The translations under genes and the position numbers were made by a program. This document shows positions 10,001 through 17,759 of a stretch of 64,000 bases of DNA, in pieces (position 1 is the first letter of the stretch; every line of letters begins with the position of its first letter). The DNA is from Drosophila persimilis (lineage: Eukaryota > Arthropoda > Insecta > Diptera > Drosophilidae), in assembly GCF_003286085.1 (NCBI RefSeq), contig NW_020825377.1, forward strand, positions 1 to 64,000. Direction: 5' to 3'. The notes beneath the pieces were generated by a model. It was not told where the DNA came from, ran no database searches, and saw nothing but the letters and a program-made list of their open reading frames with translations.

Positions 10001-12333
10001 TGTCCGCACTGGACACAACCTCAAAGCCATCAAAGCGGTCGGTTTTATCTACGATTGCGCGGTTCTACGACCCTCTTGGATTGATAAATCCAGTCATTGT
10101 CAGGTGCAAAATCTTCCTTCAGCAGCTTTGGAGAGAAAATTTGGATTGGGATGAAAGCCTACCCTCAGCGTTGCATTCAACTTGGATGGACTTGAGAAAT
10201 AGTTTGGCAAGCATTTCTCGGATCTCATTTCCTCGCTTGGTTCTTCGTTCTAGTGTGGCTACAGAAGTTCACGGATTCTGTGATGCCAGCTTAGAAGCAT
10301 ATGGCGCTTGCGTGTATGTCGTGTCCAGGGAAGCCCAGTCTTCGAGCCACGTTTTGTGCTCAAAGTCGCGAGTGGCGCCGCTAAAGACTATATCGATTCC
10401 TAAGCTGGAATTAAGTGGAGCCCATTTGCTTGCAAAAATCATGCAGAATGTAAAGGACATGGGAATCTTTACAGGTCGGTTCTATTGCTGGTCGGATTCG
10501 TCAACAGCATTATCTTGGATTAGGGACGAGCCAGCTAAATTTCAAGTTTTCGTGGCAAATCGAGTGGCATCAATTCAGGAGTTGACGGCAGACATGGAAT
10601 GGCGCTATGTTCCCACATCTTTAAATCCTGCTGATATTCTCTCGAGAGGCTCGCTTCCCAACCATCTTATCCAGTCAGAGCTATGGTTTCACGGCCCATC
10701 CTTTTTGCTATGCTCCAAGGATAAGTGGCCTGTATCTCCTACTAACAACATAGCAACTTTGGAGCTTCGCAAGAGAGGATTGCTAATCACGTCTCCACAT
10801 GCCGATCTCACGTCCGGATGCAAATTTGCGAATTCATTCTTTCGCATGCAGCGCACATTCGCCTACATGCATAAATTTATACATCGTCTTAGGCATCCAG
10901 GACTCACCGTTTCTGATATTCGGCAAGGAACGCATCTTCTAATTCGACACATTCAGCTGGCAAATTTGTGGATGGACATAAAGGAGATTCGGCGCAATGG
11001 TCAAGTCATGAAATCCAGTTCTATTAGTTCGCTCAACCCGTTCATCGATCATTCTGGACTACTTAGAGTTGGAGGTCGTCTTGGCAACTCATCGCTAGGA
11101 TTTGATGCTCAGCACCCGCTCATTCTGCCAAAGGGACATTCCATTACCTTTGCGCTGATAAGGTATTATCATGAAAGAAACCTCCATGCCGGACCTCACG
11201 CCTTGCTATCCAAAATTCGGCTGGAATATTGGCCCATTGGAGGTGTTAAGGCAGTGTCAAGGGTCGTCAGCAGATGTGTGAGATGCTTCAGGACTAGGCC
11301 GCGCATGGTCGAACACATCATGGGAGACCTACCTAAGGAACGTTTGGAAGGATCTCGAGCTTTCGAAGTCACTAGAGTAGATTACTGTGGACCTTTTTTC
11401 TACCGATCAGAAATCCGCACAAGGCCTCCGATCAAGTGCTACATTAGCGTATTCATCTGCTTCACTTCCAAGGCTATACACATGGAGCTTGTAAAGGATT
11501 TGACCACTGCATCGTTTCTAGGCGCACTAAAGCGTTTTACTTCCACTCGAGGAAGGCCAAGTCAAATTTGGTCGGACAATGCGACAAACTTCGTTGGGGC
11601 CAAGAACGAGCTTCTGGAGCTAAAGAAGCTCTGTCTAAGCGAACCGCATATGAAGGAGGTCCACGAATCCTGCTTGGCTGACTCGATCGACTGGCGTTTC
11701 ATCCCACCTCGCTCTCCGCATTGTGGCGGGTTGTGGGAAGCGGCCGTGAAGACCGCAAAATATCACCTGTACCGCTCAGTTGGACCATCTGTGCTTAGCT
11801 TCGACGAGCTGCGCACTCTGATCTGTCAGATCACTGCAATTGTTAACTCTCGCCCTTTGCTCTCGCTTTCAGAAAATCCTGATGATTTAGACGTTTTGAC
11901 TCCTGCTCATCTGCTTTTAGGCGGCCCCCATGAGCAAATCCTCGAGCCTGATCTAACGAAGCTGAACTACAATCGTCTGGATGGCTGGCAGCGGGTCACC
12001 CAACTACAACAAATATTTTGGAGCCGTTGGCGCGAAGAGTATCTCACTCTGTTGCAAGAGCGCGCGAAGTGGCGTACCCCCGCGCAAAACATCTGCAAGA
12101 ACGACCTCGTTCTGGTGAAGGACGAAAATCTTCCTCCAATGCGTTGGCCACTGGCTAGAGTGGTCGATGTCGTTTTGGGCAAGGACGGAGTGTGTCGCGT
12201 CGCTGACCTGAAGACATCCTCAGGAAACATCAGGAGGGCCGTCACTCGGCTATGTTTGCTGCCCCTTAAGGAATCTGTTGAGAGACTAGCTCCCAACGGG
12301 GGGAGTATGTTCGGGCCAGCCGCTGAGGAATAA
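7048..12333 (+). CDS. BEL/Pao gag-pol polyprotein, intact
   Basis: This single ORF has ~1,761 codons. The first ATG in a sensible position is 7048; the frame is open upstream to ~6949 but without an ATG. Domains in order: gag (DUF1759-like, residues ~130-290); zinc knuckles CVFCHSAGHGIYSC and CFNCLKPGHRTRAC plus CRVCGGKHH (~350-415); aspartic protease (ILDSGSQLHLV, ~490); reverse transcriptase with YVDD (~903); RNase H (FCDASLEAYGAC, ~1076); integrase with an HHCC zinc region (~1375-1420) and catalytic residues in [16 protein letters not shown] and GGLWEAAVK (~1443, ~1508, ~1560); and a C-terminal DUF5641-like segment. The order gag-PR-RT-RH-IN is standard for BEL/Pao. No interruption is seen. 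The stop lies inside the 3' LTR. Confidence 0.95.
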   Translation: MDNDPNTGAGGNIVVADSRLSLYKRKSQSLYDRLHRLGESFAGNKIDKLTAAEVEVRLDMLAEIRAEFNKAHNELEALDQNEIGSELREIFDTLFISLKAELLAAVEVSQSHAAANSTTLPSHSGHSTIIMAHKQRLPELKVPKFSGGYVEFSDFMAMFKSVIEADADLSDIEKFQHLRSCLADAALDSVRSLELSSANYRAALDILNKRFNNKRLVFQAHIKKILGLKRVDSPSAKRLREFSDAVNLHMRALQTLGTAEEISGFMVINMLLQKLDSKTQTKWEEHTSSDAIPTAEEFFEFLQQRCQKMERLEYATATHASSDQVGKNHSYTHVKKTFVASNSSDPSVCVFCHSAGHGIYSCKIFENLSPLLRHKEVKKLSLCFNCLKPGHRTRACNSGKCRVCGGKHHSLLHFVSMQPTTQGCPGITPPDLAVQPDTFSVAQNSASSSSLPSSTSLAAQGLHSDVVLLATAVVLVKNRSGVLVPCRAILDSGSQLHLVTSRFAQQLQLRRTQSSALVSGLGDTSVSTEGSTISICMHSRTSAYTTTLTALIAPTITDSQPSMAVNVSDWRIPSNIQLADPAFFNPQRVDLLIGASVFYDLLCVGQIKLTDGLPLLQKTRLGWIVSGGGQKVSSSALLATHNCPDSIAEMEARLDKTLRMFWEVENCVEVGLNTKEEDDCEAHFVSHLSRLPSGEYAVRLPLNNNIDRLGESYAQAYRRFISLERKLERNPTLKERYSAFMREYIDLHHMHQVNPDSRSLCKYFLPHHCVLKEDSTTTKLRVVFDGSAATSTGYSLNDVMMTGPVIQPALFNILIRFRTYPVALTGDICKMYRCVRVSPPDNLYQCILWRDSIESEVQVYTLDTVTYGTRAASFLAVRAMHQLAIDEGESYPLGSAALRQEFYVDDLISGGNSVAQVMEKMHQTSALLSRGNFRLRKWCSSHQEVLEGTPEDDIEKFLKFNDGSDIAKTLGLAWDPASDQLLFALSALDTTSKPSKRSVLSTIARFYDPLGLINPVIVRCKIFLQQLWRENLDWDESLPSALHSTWMDLRNSLASISRISFPRLVLRSSVATEVHGFCDASLEAYGACVYVVSREAQSSSHVLCSKSRVAPLKTISIPKLELSGAHLLAKIMQNVKDMGIFTGRFYCWSDSSTALSWIRDEPAKFQVFVANRVASIQELTADMEWRYVPTSLNPADILSRGSLPNHLIQSELWFHGPSFLLCSKDKWPVSPTNNIATLELRKRGLLITSPHADLTSGCKFANSFFRMQRTFAYMHKFIHRLRHPGLTVSDIRQGTHLLIRHIQLANLWMDIKEIRRNGQVMKSSSISSLNPFIDHSGLLRVGGRLGNSSLGFDAQHPLILPKGHSITFALIRYYHERNLHAGPHALLSKIRLEYWPIGGVKAVSRVVSRCVRCFRTRPRMVEHIMGDLPKERLEGSRAFEVTRVDYCGPFFYRSEIRTRPPIKCYISVFICFTSKAIHMELVKDLTTASFLGALKRFTSTRGRPSQIWSDNATNFVGAKNELLELKKLCLSEPHMKEVHESCLADSIDWRFIPPRSPHCGGLWEAAVKTAKYHLYRSVGPSVLSFDELRTLICQITAIVNSRPLLSLSENPDDLDVLTPAHLLLGGPHEQILEPDLTKLNYNRLDGWQRVTQLQQIFWSRWREEYLTLLQERAKWRTPAQNICKNDLVLVKDENLPPMRWPLARVVDVVLGKDGVCRVADLKTSSGNIRRAVTRLCLLPLKESVERLAPNGGSMFGPAAEE

Positions 12334-12705
12334 CCGTAACTTTAGCATTATTATTGTATGAGCATAGAGAGCCGCCTACATATGTTGTAAAACGTTGACT
12401 TTCTGCAGAGCTGCTGCGCTCTCTCGCTAAAGGGGCTCTCTGCCGCCGCCACTTCGGCAACTACTTTGATCTGCTGCCGCCACTTCGGCAGTCACTTTGA
12501 TCTAACGCCGTCGTCTATAGTTTAGTTCTATGCTAACCCCTCTGCGCATTGGTTGCATATCGATCTCGCATAAAGTTCATCTGGCAATAGCAAGCAATCG
12601 GCTTCCGCTAAGCCACCAAGATTAAATACAAATTATAAAGTTTAACCCAAAATCTCTTTTTATTTTGAAATACATAGGTGCCAAAAAAGCTTGGCATCTC
12701 AAACA
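12308..12705 (+). repeat. BEL 3' LTR
   Basis: This is the partner of 6316-6713, with the same length. The gag-pol stop codon at 12331-12333 falls inside it. Confidence 0.95.
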
Positions 12706-12710
12706 GAGTT

Positions 12711-13478
12711 CTTGATCATAAAATGAGCCTTTGATCATTTCCCCCTTATAGTCCTCCAGCTCATATGTTACAGGATTAGTAGACTTTTAAAATTTTAAAA
12801 ACTTCGGCTGTCCAGTTTGGATCATAGCCCTTTGTAAAAATACCTTTATATTTACTTATTCTAACAGGATCACCAATGGAAAACTTGTGTTTAGGAAATA
12901 CCTTACAAATATTATAAGCTGTTTTCAAAATAAACTCTTCATTTTGTTTGTTTACATCTATAGGCCTCATTTTTATAGTACGGTGATATGAATTATTATA
13001 ATCTTTTAGTAAGTCATGCAAGATATAAATCCACGTATGATTACCCTGCATACTAAAGATTTTCCACATACGATTTTTTAATGTTCTATTAAAACGTTCA
13101 CAAATAGATGCTTTAAGGTGTGTATATGTATGGTAATGGTTAATGTTATTCTTTTTCATTAACTCTCCGAAGGCTACATTAAAAAACTCCTTTCCTTGAT
13201 CAGATTGAATATTTTTAGGTTTATGTTTAGATATTTTTAATATTTTCTTCAATGCTGATAAAACATCTAAAGCTGTTTTAGACTTAACGGGAACTGCATA
13301 TGCAAACTTCGAGAACGTGTCAATTACTGTCAGCAAGTACCTATATCCTTTCTTTTCCTTATAAAAGGGTATCATTTCAACTAAATCGATTTGCCACGTG
13401 TCATTAATTCCCTTTTGTACGAATTTACGACGAATAAAATTTCTTCTAGCAGGCTTATGTATTTCAAAAGTAATTTTT
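12711..13478 (-). pseudogene. INT: Polinton DDE integrase, catalytic part, split by BEL
   Basis: This is a retroviral-type integrase. The minus strand reads from about 13478 to 12776, after which a frameshift carries the C-terminal part on to the BEL insertion. Catalytic residues: the first D in WQIDLVEM (~13374-13400), the second in QSDQGKEFF (~13182-13207), and E in CERFNRTLK (~13091-13110). Upstream basic residues (HKPARR, RRKF) match the linker after the usual zinc-binding N domain, but that domain is not visible and no ATG precedes it. The end overlaps the stop of the minus-strand ORF at 13479-14165, so a deletion or fusion at the N terminus is likely. The chromodomain-like C terminus is on the other side of the BEL element, at 6196-6310. 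Confidence 0.9.
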
Positions 13479-14165
13479 TTATTTTCTATTGTTATGTTGG
13501 GATGATTGCTTATTTAGTGTTTGCTTATACTCAAGAACATCGCGTTTTATTTGATTACACATTTTTTTGGAAATTTCAAAGCATAAACGGGTTAAATCTA
13601 TTTGCACATTTCTATCATAAGTACCGTCTAAATCAGCTAGTTGAACATCAAATTTTTGTAAGGCTGCACACTTAGGAATAATATTATTATAGTAGAGGTA
13701 TATAATTTGTTGCTTAAGTATCGTATTCCAACATAAAAATGTGGTAAAAAAAATGCCTAATCTTAAAAACGATCTCCAGGACTCACTATCAAATTCAATT
13801 TTATTTCCAAACTGATTTATTATAAACACATACTGCTTATCTGATTTTCGAAATCTAAAATTACACTTAATTGTGGGTAATAATGGATGGTCTATAATTG
13901 TATCAGGCATCAAAAAATCATACTGATCAAGTTTCAATTGGATATACTCCTTGTATGTAACCAATTGCATCCATTCATCTTTATCTAAACCGACGAAATT
14001 GTTTTTGCTTTGCTGCATCCATATCATTGGAGTGAATTTTCTTGTAGTTGAAAAACCGCATTTAAGTTTTAAATTATGTACTACATAATATTCGAGACCG
14101 AAAATGACTTCGTGATCCTGCTTCTTTCTAGTGGACCTAATTCTTTTTGATTGAAGCGTGTCCAT
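13479..14165 (-). CDS. Polinton protein of unknown function
   Basis: This 228-residue ORF starts at ATG 14165 and abuts the integrase remnant in the same direction. I do not recognise a family. It begins with a basic segment (SKRIRSTRKK) and is followed by a mixed alpha/beta-looking middle. A short hydrophobic stretch around residues 135-160 could be a buried strand or helix. The C terminus is basic and Gln/Asn-rich. Its position next to integrase and divergent from the late block is like conserved hypothetical genes of other insect Polintons (from general knowledge). It may be fused to a lost integrase N terminus. Confidence 0.6.
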   Translation of the reverse strand: MDTLQSKRIRSTRKKQDHEVIFGLEYYVVHNLKLKCGFSTTRKFTPMIWMQQSKNNFVGLDKDEWMQLVTYKEYIQLKLDQYDFLMPDTIIDHPLLPTIKCNFRFRKSDKQYVFIINQFGNKIEFDSESWRSFLRLGIFFTTFLCWNTILKQQIIYLYYNNIIPKCAALQKFDVQLADLDGTYDRNVQIDLTRLCFEISKKMCNQIKRDVLEYKQTLNKQSSQHNNRK

Positions 14166-14204
14166 TTGGGTTGAATGCTTTTTTAAAACTAAGAACTCTT
14201 ACTA

Positions 14205-14262
14205 AATTGGGCTGTATATAAAGGAGATAGGCATCAACGACTCATTCAGTTTCTTACAAAAT
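14205..14262 (+). promoter_or_regulatory. Core promoter (TATA + TCAGT initiator) of the rightward gene block
   Basis: GTATATAAAGG at 14214-14224 is followed about 30 bases later by CATTCAGTTTC (~14244-14254). TCAGT is the arthropod initiator consensus. The ATG of the first rightward ORF is at 14274. The leftward ORF starts at 14165, so this ~108-bp gap is a divergent control region. Confidence 0.7.
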
Positions 14263-14273
14263 CTCAAACCAAC

Positions 14274-14789
14274 ATGAACACAATCGACAGGAATTCAAGC
14301 GTTATAGTTGATTTTCAATATGTCTTTGGAAATAATAAACAACTTTTTATTAAGGAATTGGCGTTTATGCAAACCGGAACAGTAACACCAAACTTCTTTC
14401 ATTTCAAACCACCATATCATCTGAATGAATTGGATAATGAAATGATTAAACAACAAAATATTAATCGTCAAACCATAAATGGATTGGAATGGTCAGATGG
14501 TGAAATATCATATTTAAGTTTAGGTGAAATACTTTCACCACTAAATAGATTTAGCACCGTTATTGTACGTGGTGAAATTAAAAAAATGTTTTTATCTAAG
14601 TATTTAACAAATAATATTATTGATATCGATATTGGAAAAAGTCTCACATTTTATCCAAATTTTTTTACAAACTGTAGAATCCACAAAAAAATTCCTCTTA
14701 GATGTGCTCTAAATAATTTATTTAAGCTATTTGTTATCTTGGAAAATTCTAACTACGCTATCTACTGTAATGGTGACTCATATGTTTAG
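14274..14789 (+). CDS. Polinton protein of unknown function
   Basis: This 171-residue ORF has a well-placed ATG just after a TATA/initiator promoter. The pattern of an N-terminal strand VIVDFQYVF, a central VIVRGEIKKMFL and a late CRIH...CALNNLF faintly recalls the order of motifs in RNase H-fold 3'-5' exonucleases. The acidic catalytic set is not convincingly present, so I do not assign it. No membrane segment is visible. It is first in the rightward block and divergent from the ORF at 13479-14165. Confidence 0.6.
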   Translation: MNTIDRNSSVIVDFQYVFGNNKQLFIKELAFMQTGTVTPNFFHFKPPYHLNELDNEMIKQQNINRQTINGLEWSDGEISYLSLGEILSPLNRFSTVIVRGEIKKMFLSKYLTNNIIDIDIGKSLTFYPNFFTNCRIHKKIPLRCALNNLFKLFVILENSNYAIYCNGDSYV

Positions 14790-14833
14790 ATTTTCAGTTT
14801 ATATTCAGCACTTGTAGTAACTAGTTGTTTAAA

Positions 14834-14974
14834 ATGGATTCATTTAAGCGTTTGTTTGAAAAGGATCCTCACAAAAGCGGATACACACAAGTTGTTTATT
14901 GTAATTATTGCGGTTCTGATACTCACTTAGAAAAAAACTGCCCCAAAAAGCGCGATCAGGAGACGCGTAATTAG
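14834..14974 (+). CDS. 46-residue CCHC zinc-knuckle protein
   Basis: A short ATG-to-TAG ORF lies in the gap between two Polinton genes. Its centre reads CNYCGSDTHLEKNC, a perfect C-x2-C-x4-H-x4-C zinc knuckle, and the protein is lysine-rich on either side. Zinc knuckles bind single-stranded nucleic acid in retroviral nucleocapsids. Here a role in genome packaging or transcription is a guess from its place just upstream of the packaging ATPase. At this length a chance ORF is possible, but the exact metal-binding spacing argues for a real gene. Confidence 0.65.
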   Translation: MDSFKRLFEKDPHKSGYTQVVYCNYCGSDTHLEKNCPKKRDQETRN

Positions 14975-15033
14975 AATATCTTAGATGTTAGAAAACATTT
15001 ATAAAATATTAATAAATAAAACATAGCCCAAAA

Positions 15034-15720
15034 ATGTTTAAGCAATTTATACATCCTTTTACAATGCTTATTTGCGGACCTTCAGGATCCGGTAAGACAA
15101 CGTTTTTAGAAAATTTAATAAACAAAAGGAATGATTTGCTGAGCATTTCAATTAATCGAATAATTTGGTGTTTTGGAGAGGAGCATGCTAAGCCAAATTT
15201 TAATACTATCGAATACTATAAAGGAGTTCCCGAAACAATTGAAAATGAAAATCATGAGCCTATTCTTTTAATACTAGATGACTTAATGATGGGTGCATTT
15301 AATAAAAATGTCTGTGAGCTATTTACAAAAGGATCACACCACAGGAATTTATCCGTAATAGTGGTTACACAAAATATGTTTCATAAATCATCACATACTC
15401 GAGATATTTCACTAAACACAAAATACATCGTTGCGTTCAAAAATCCTAGGGATAAGCTACAATTTCAATGCTTAGCAAGACAAATTTATCCTGAAAATTC
15501 TCAGGAGCTCTTCAGAATATATAAGGAGGTGACAGATGAACCACATGGTTATTTACTTATTGATCTTACTCAGGGAATAAATGATCTCCTTAGATTTCGT
15601 ACACATATTTTTAATTCTGAGTATACAGTTTGCTTTTCAGATGAAAATGGTTTACAAAAAGAATCTAAATCGACTGAAAGCGAACAAACATTTATTGTAT
15701 GTGCTCAAAAGGGCAAATAA
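15034..15720 (+). CDS. ATP: FtsK/HerA-superfamily genome-packaging ATPase
   Basis: This 228-residue ORF starts at ATG 15034. Walker A GPSGSGKTT is at residues ~15-23, and Walker B ILLILDD at ~87-93, followed by a sensor-like VVTQN. Length and motif order match the A32-like packaging ATPases of Polintons, virophages and other double jelly-roll viruses, which drive DNA into the capsid. The ORF is unbroken. The C-terminal Ser/Glu/Lys-rich tail is typical of the family's variable end. Confidence 0.92.
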   Translation: MFKQFIHPFTMLICGPSGSGKTTFLENLINKRNDLLSISINRIIWCFGEEHAKPNFNTIEYYKGVPETIENENHEPILLILDDLMMGAFNKNVCELFTKGSHHRNLSVIVVTQNMFHKSSHTRDISLNTKYIVAFKNPRDKLQFQCLARQIYPENSQELFRIYKEVTDEPHGYLLIDLTQGINDLLRFRTHIFNSEYTVCFSDENGLQKESKSTESEQTFIVCAQKGK

Positions 15721-15731
15721 TAAACTTCGAA

Positions 15732-15984
15732 ATGTAATTGTGACATTGAGTTAGTAAAAGCATTAGTGGAGATAGTGTTGAATACTCTACGAGGAAATCA
15801 TAAGATATCAAAAAAGCAACTATATGCTCTAAAAAAGTATAAAAATGCATTACGTCTTATTTCATGTCCAAAACGGTCAATAAATTCTAAGAGAAAAGTT
15901 CTCATCCAAAAAGGAGGATTTTTACCTGTTTTAATAAGTTCATTGCTTTCGGGGATTTTTGGAAAAATATTGAACAATGCTTAA
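15732..15984 (+). CDS. Small basic Polinton protein with hydrophobic C terminus
   Basis: The open frame covers 15766 (a GTG codon) to 15984. In that frame it extends upstream without stops, but the nearest ATG (15732) is one base out of frame, so either a one-base indel has removed the start or initiation is elsewhere. The product ends with a KGGFLP...SLLSGIFGKI segment, Gly/Leu-rich and membrane-active in appearance, after a basic stretch (KKQLYALKKYKNALR). Short proteins of this shape occur between the ATPase and capsid genes in other Polintons and resemble adenoviral core/minor proteins in composition only. It overlaps the next ORF by 8 bases. Confidence 0.6.
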
Positions 15985-16663
15985 AAATAAGCATCAATTA
16001 ACCAAAGTTATTTTAATGCATCCGAATGCATATCAAAAATTGGTAAATAATGCCCAGAAAAACGATTTAATAAATATAACGTTTTTGCCTATTTTAAATG
16101 ATAAAAAAACTAGCGACTTTAATAAATGGATTAAAATACGTCAAGAATTGTGTTACTATCAAAATAAAAAAAGAAATAAGACAATGGATATACGAACTAC
16201 GCAGAACAAACGACTTTCATCACCTCAAAGCATTGGAATACAAACACAAGACGAGTCAGTTTGGTTAGATGTAAAACCTAACACTTCCATTCTTAACAAT
16301 AAAAATAATGAGTCCTCAAAAAAGGAACTCTCTATCACAAATGAGTTCTCTGATTTACCTAACGACATCGATGATGAAGATTTTCTGACCGAAAAATCTT
16401 TCAACTCAAAACCTAATAAGCGTAAAGTTGAGGATACTTCATTTTTAGACACTCAAGCATCAAAAAAATCAGCATTGACTAAAGTGAAGCTTACTGATAA
16501 ACAGCGAAAGCTAAGAGTAAAACTTAAGAGGTATAAAAGTGAATCAAATCCATTTCAAGACTTGAAATACGTAAGTGGACGAGAAAAGTTGATGAGGGCT
16601 GTTAGAAACAGTAAGGCCGTGCAAATTGGAAAGAACAAAATTAATTGGTTATCCTATAATTAA
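15977..16663 (+). CDS. Polinton protein of unknown function, basic and polar
   Basis: This 228-residue ORF overlaps the preceding ORF by 8 bases. An N-terminal ~65 residues look folded (KVILMHPNAYQKLV), followed by a long Ser/Asn/Asp/Lys-rich disordered linker. A basic C terminus (KLRVKLKRYKSE) ends in a Trp-containing motif. I recognise no enzyme motif. Its place between the ATPase and minor capsid genes suggests a structural or assembly role. Confidence 0.65.
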   Translation: MLKNKHQLTKVILMHPNAYQKLVNNAQKNDLINITFLPILNDKKTSDFNKWIKIRQELCYYQNKKRNKTMDIRTTQNKRLSSPQSIGIQTQDESVWLDVKPNTSILNNKNNESSKKELSITNEFSDLPNDIDDEDFLTEKSFNSKPNKRKVEDTSFLDTQASKKSALTKVKLTDKQRKLRVKLKRYKSESNPFQDLKYVSGREKLMRAVRNSKAVQIGKNKINWLSYN

Positions 16664-16690
16664 TAAACTGCAAAGAACGTAGAACTAAAA

Positions 16691-17242
16691 ATGGTAAATG
16701 TAACAGAGTTTTTCGTGACATTACTTAGTAATGATTCGTTAAATGTATATCATGATAACGTTAAGTGTGCATTTACAAACATTGTAAATATTCCTGAAAA
16801 CATGAACGATGACTGGGAAGTAGGAATTACAGACTTATATCTAAATAAATGTATAAAAAGCAGGCCTGAGAATACCTCAATCGCATCTGAAGAAACAACA
16901 GAATTCGTTATTAGCTTAGTAAATGGAGAAACATTTCGATATGAAAATGAGTCAATAGAGTCTGAACAGTTTCAAAATGGTTTGATTTTTGTTTACACTG
17001 ATATTATCAAACCAAGATGTGTTGGAAATAAAAGACCTCGATGTCTTCGAGTATTACATTATAATGGAAAAGAGCAACTTATACAATTCAACAATATTGA
17101 ATATTATCCCATTGAAATATGGTCTCCAAAAGAAATTTCGATCTTAATTACCGATTCCAAAGGGTATAAAGTACCATTTGAATCTTCAGCAATTCCAATT
17201 TTTGTTACCCTTCACTTTAAAAAACGAAAAGAAATGCTATAA
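16691..17242 (+). CDS. mCP: Minor capsid protein (penton, single jelly-roll)
   Basis: This 183-residue ORF starts at ATG 16691. Predominantly beta-type sequence, and the motif FVYTDIIKPRCVGN followed by CLRVL (residues ~97-120), match the penton-type minor capsid protein of Polintons, which forms the pentameric vertices. It stands two genes before the major capsid protein, the conserved order. It is unbroken, and its size is within the family range. Confidence 0.82.
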   Translation: MVNVTEFFVTLLSNDSLNVYHDNVKCAFTNIVNIPENMNDDWEVGITDLYLNKCIKSRPENTSIASEETTEFVISLVNGETFRYENESIESEQFQNGLIFVYTDIIKPRCVGNKRPRCLRVLHYNGKEQLIQFNNIEYYPIEIWSPKEISILITDSKGYKVPFESSAIPIFVTLHFKKRKEML

Positions 17243-17288
17243 ATAATACTGTAAAGATGGAAATTTATTCAGAGTAGAAATAACCATC

Positions 17289-17759
17289 ATGACGAAATCT
17301 TATCAACAATATTATTTAAATCAGTGTGGAGGAGGGTTGAATCATATAGGAAGTCTTTATGTTTCACCCAGAGTTATCCAACAAGGTAGAGGAATTGGGA
17401 ACTTTTTTAGTGGTCTTTTTAATTACATAAAACCACTATTCCTTTCGGGGATAAACGCTATTAAAAACCAAGCTACTGAGACTGGAAAGGCAGTAATAAA
17501 TGAGTTTGGTCGAAAACCTTTAAGAACTATTATCCAAGAACAAAGTAAAATTGCTTTGCAAAACCTGTCAAATAAAGCCATTAATAAGTTAAACCGATTC
17601 CAGAATGGGGCAGGTAAAAAGAATAAAAAGAGAAGGTCTAGGAAAAAACTATCTCATTTATCATCTAAAGAAGGAAGCAAACATACGCAGTCGAGAACCA
17701 AAAAAAAAAAATCAACAAAGAAATTAACTATAAGAGACATTTTTTCTAAATCAAAATGA
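17289..17759 (+). CDS. Small basic Polinton virion-associated protein
   Basis: This 156-residue ORF begins with a Gly/Gln/Tyr-rich N terminus (QQYYLNQCGGG...) and a GRGIGNFFSGLF amphipathic/hydrophobic segment at residues ~34-45. It then has an alpha-helical middle and a very basic tail (KKNKKRRSRKK, KKKKSTKK). The same Gly-rich plus GxGxGxFFxGLF layout precedes the major capsid gene in many Polintons. A membrane-active or DNA-condensing virion role is inferred by analogy. Its TGA overlaps the ATG of the capsid gene (ATGA). Confidence 0.7.
   Translation: MTKSYQQYYLNQCGGGLNHIGSLYVSPRVIQQGRGIGNFFSGLFNYIKPLFLSGINAIKNQATETGKAVINEFGRKPLRTIIQEQSKIALQNLSNKAINKLNRFQNGAGKKNKKRRSRKKLSHLSSKEGSKHTQSRTKKKKSTKKLTIRDIFSKSK

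Larger units (their letters stand above)
6316..12705 (+). mobile_element. Complete BEL/Pao LTR retrotransposon inserted in the Polinton integrase
   Basis: Two 398-bp LTRs (6316-6713, 12308-12705) flank one long gag-pol ORF. A 5-bp target duplication GAGTT is present at 6311-6315 and 12706-12710, the length expected for BEL/Pao. The LTRs look almost identical by eye; I noted C versus T at the third base. That, plus the unbroken ORF, indicates a recent insertion that may still be capable of movement. A purine tract (GGGGGGGAG, ~12297-12305) precedes the 3' LTR. Confidence 0.95.

Noticed and set aside
7378-10460. Many ORFs of 60-115 codons antisense or out of frame to the BEL gag-pol ORF
   Set aside because: They are shadows of one long, domain-rich ORF; none has independent motifs or promoter.
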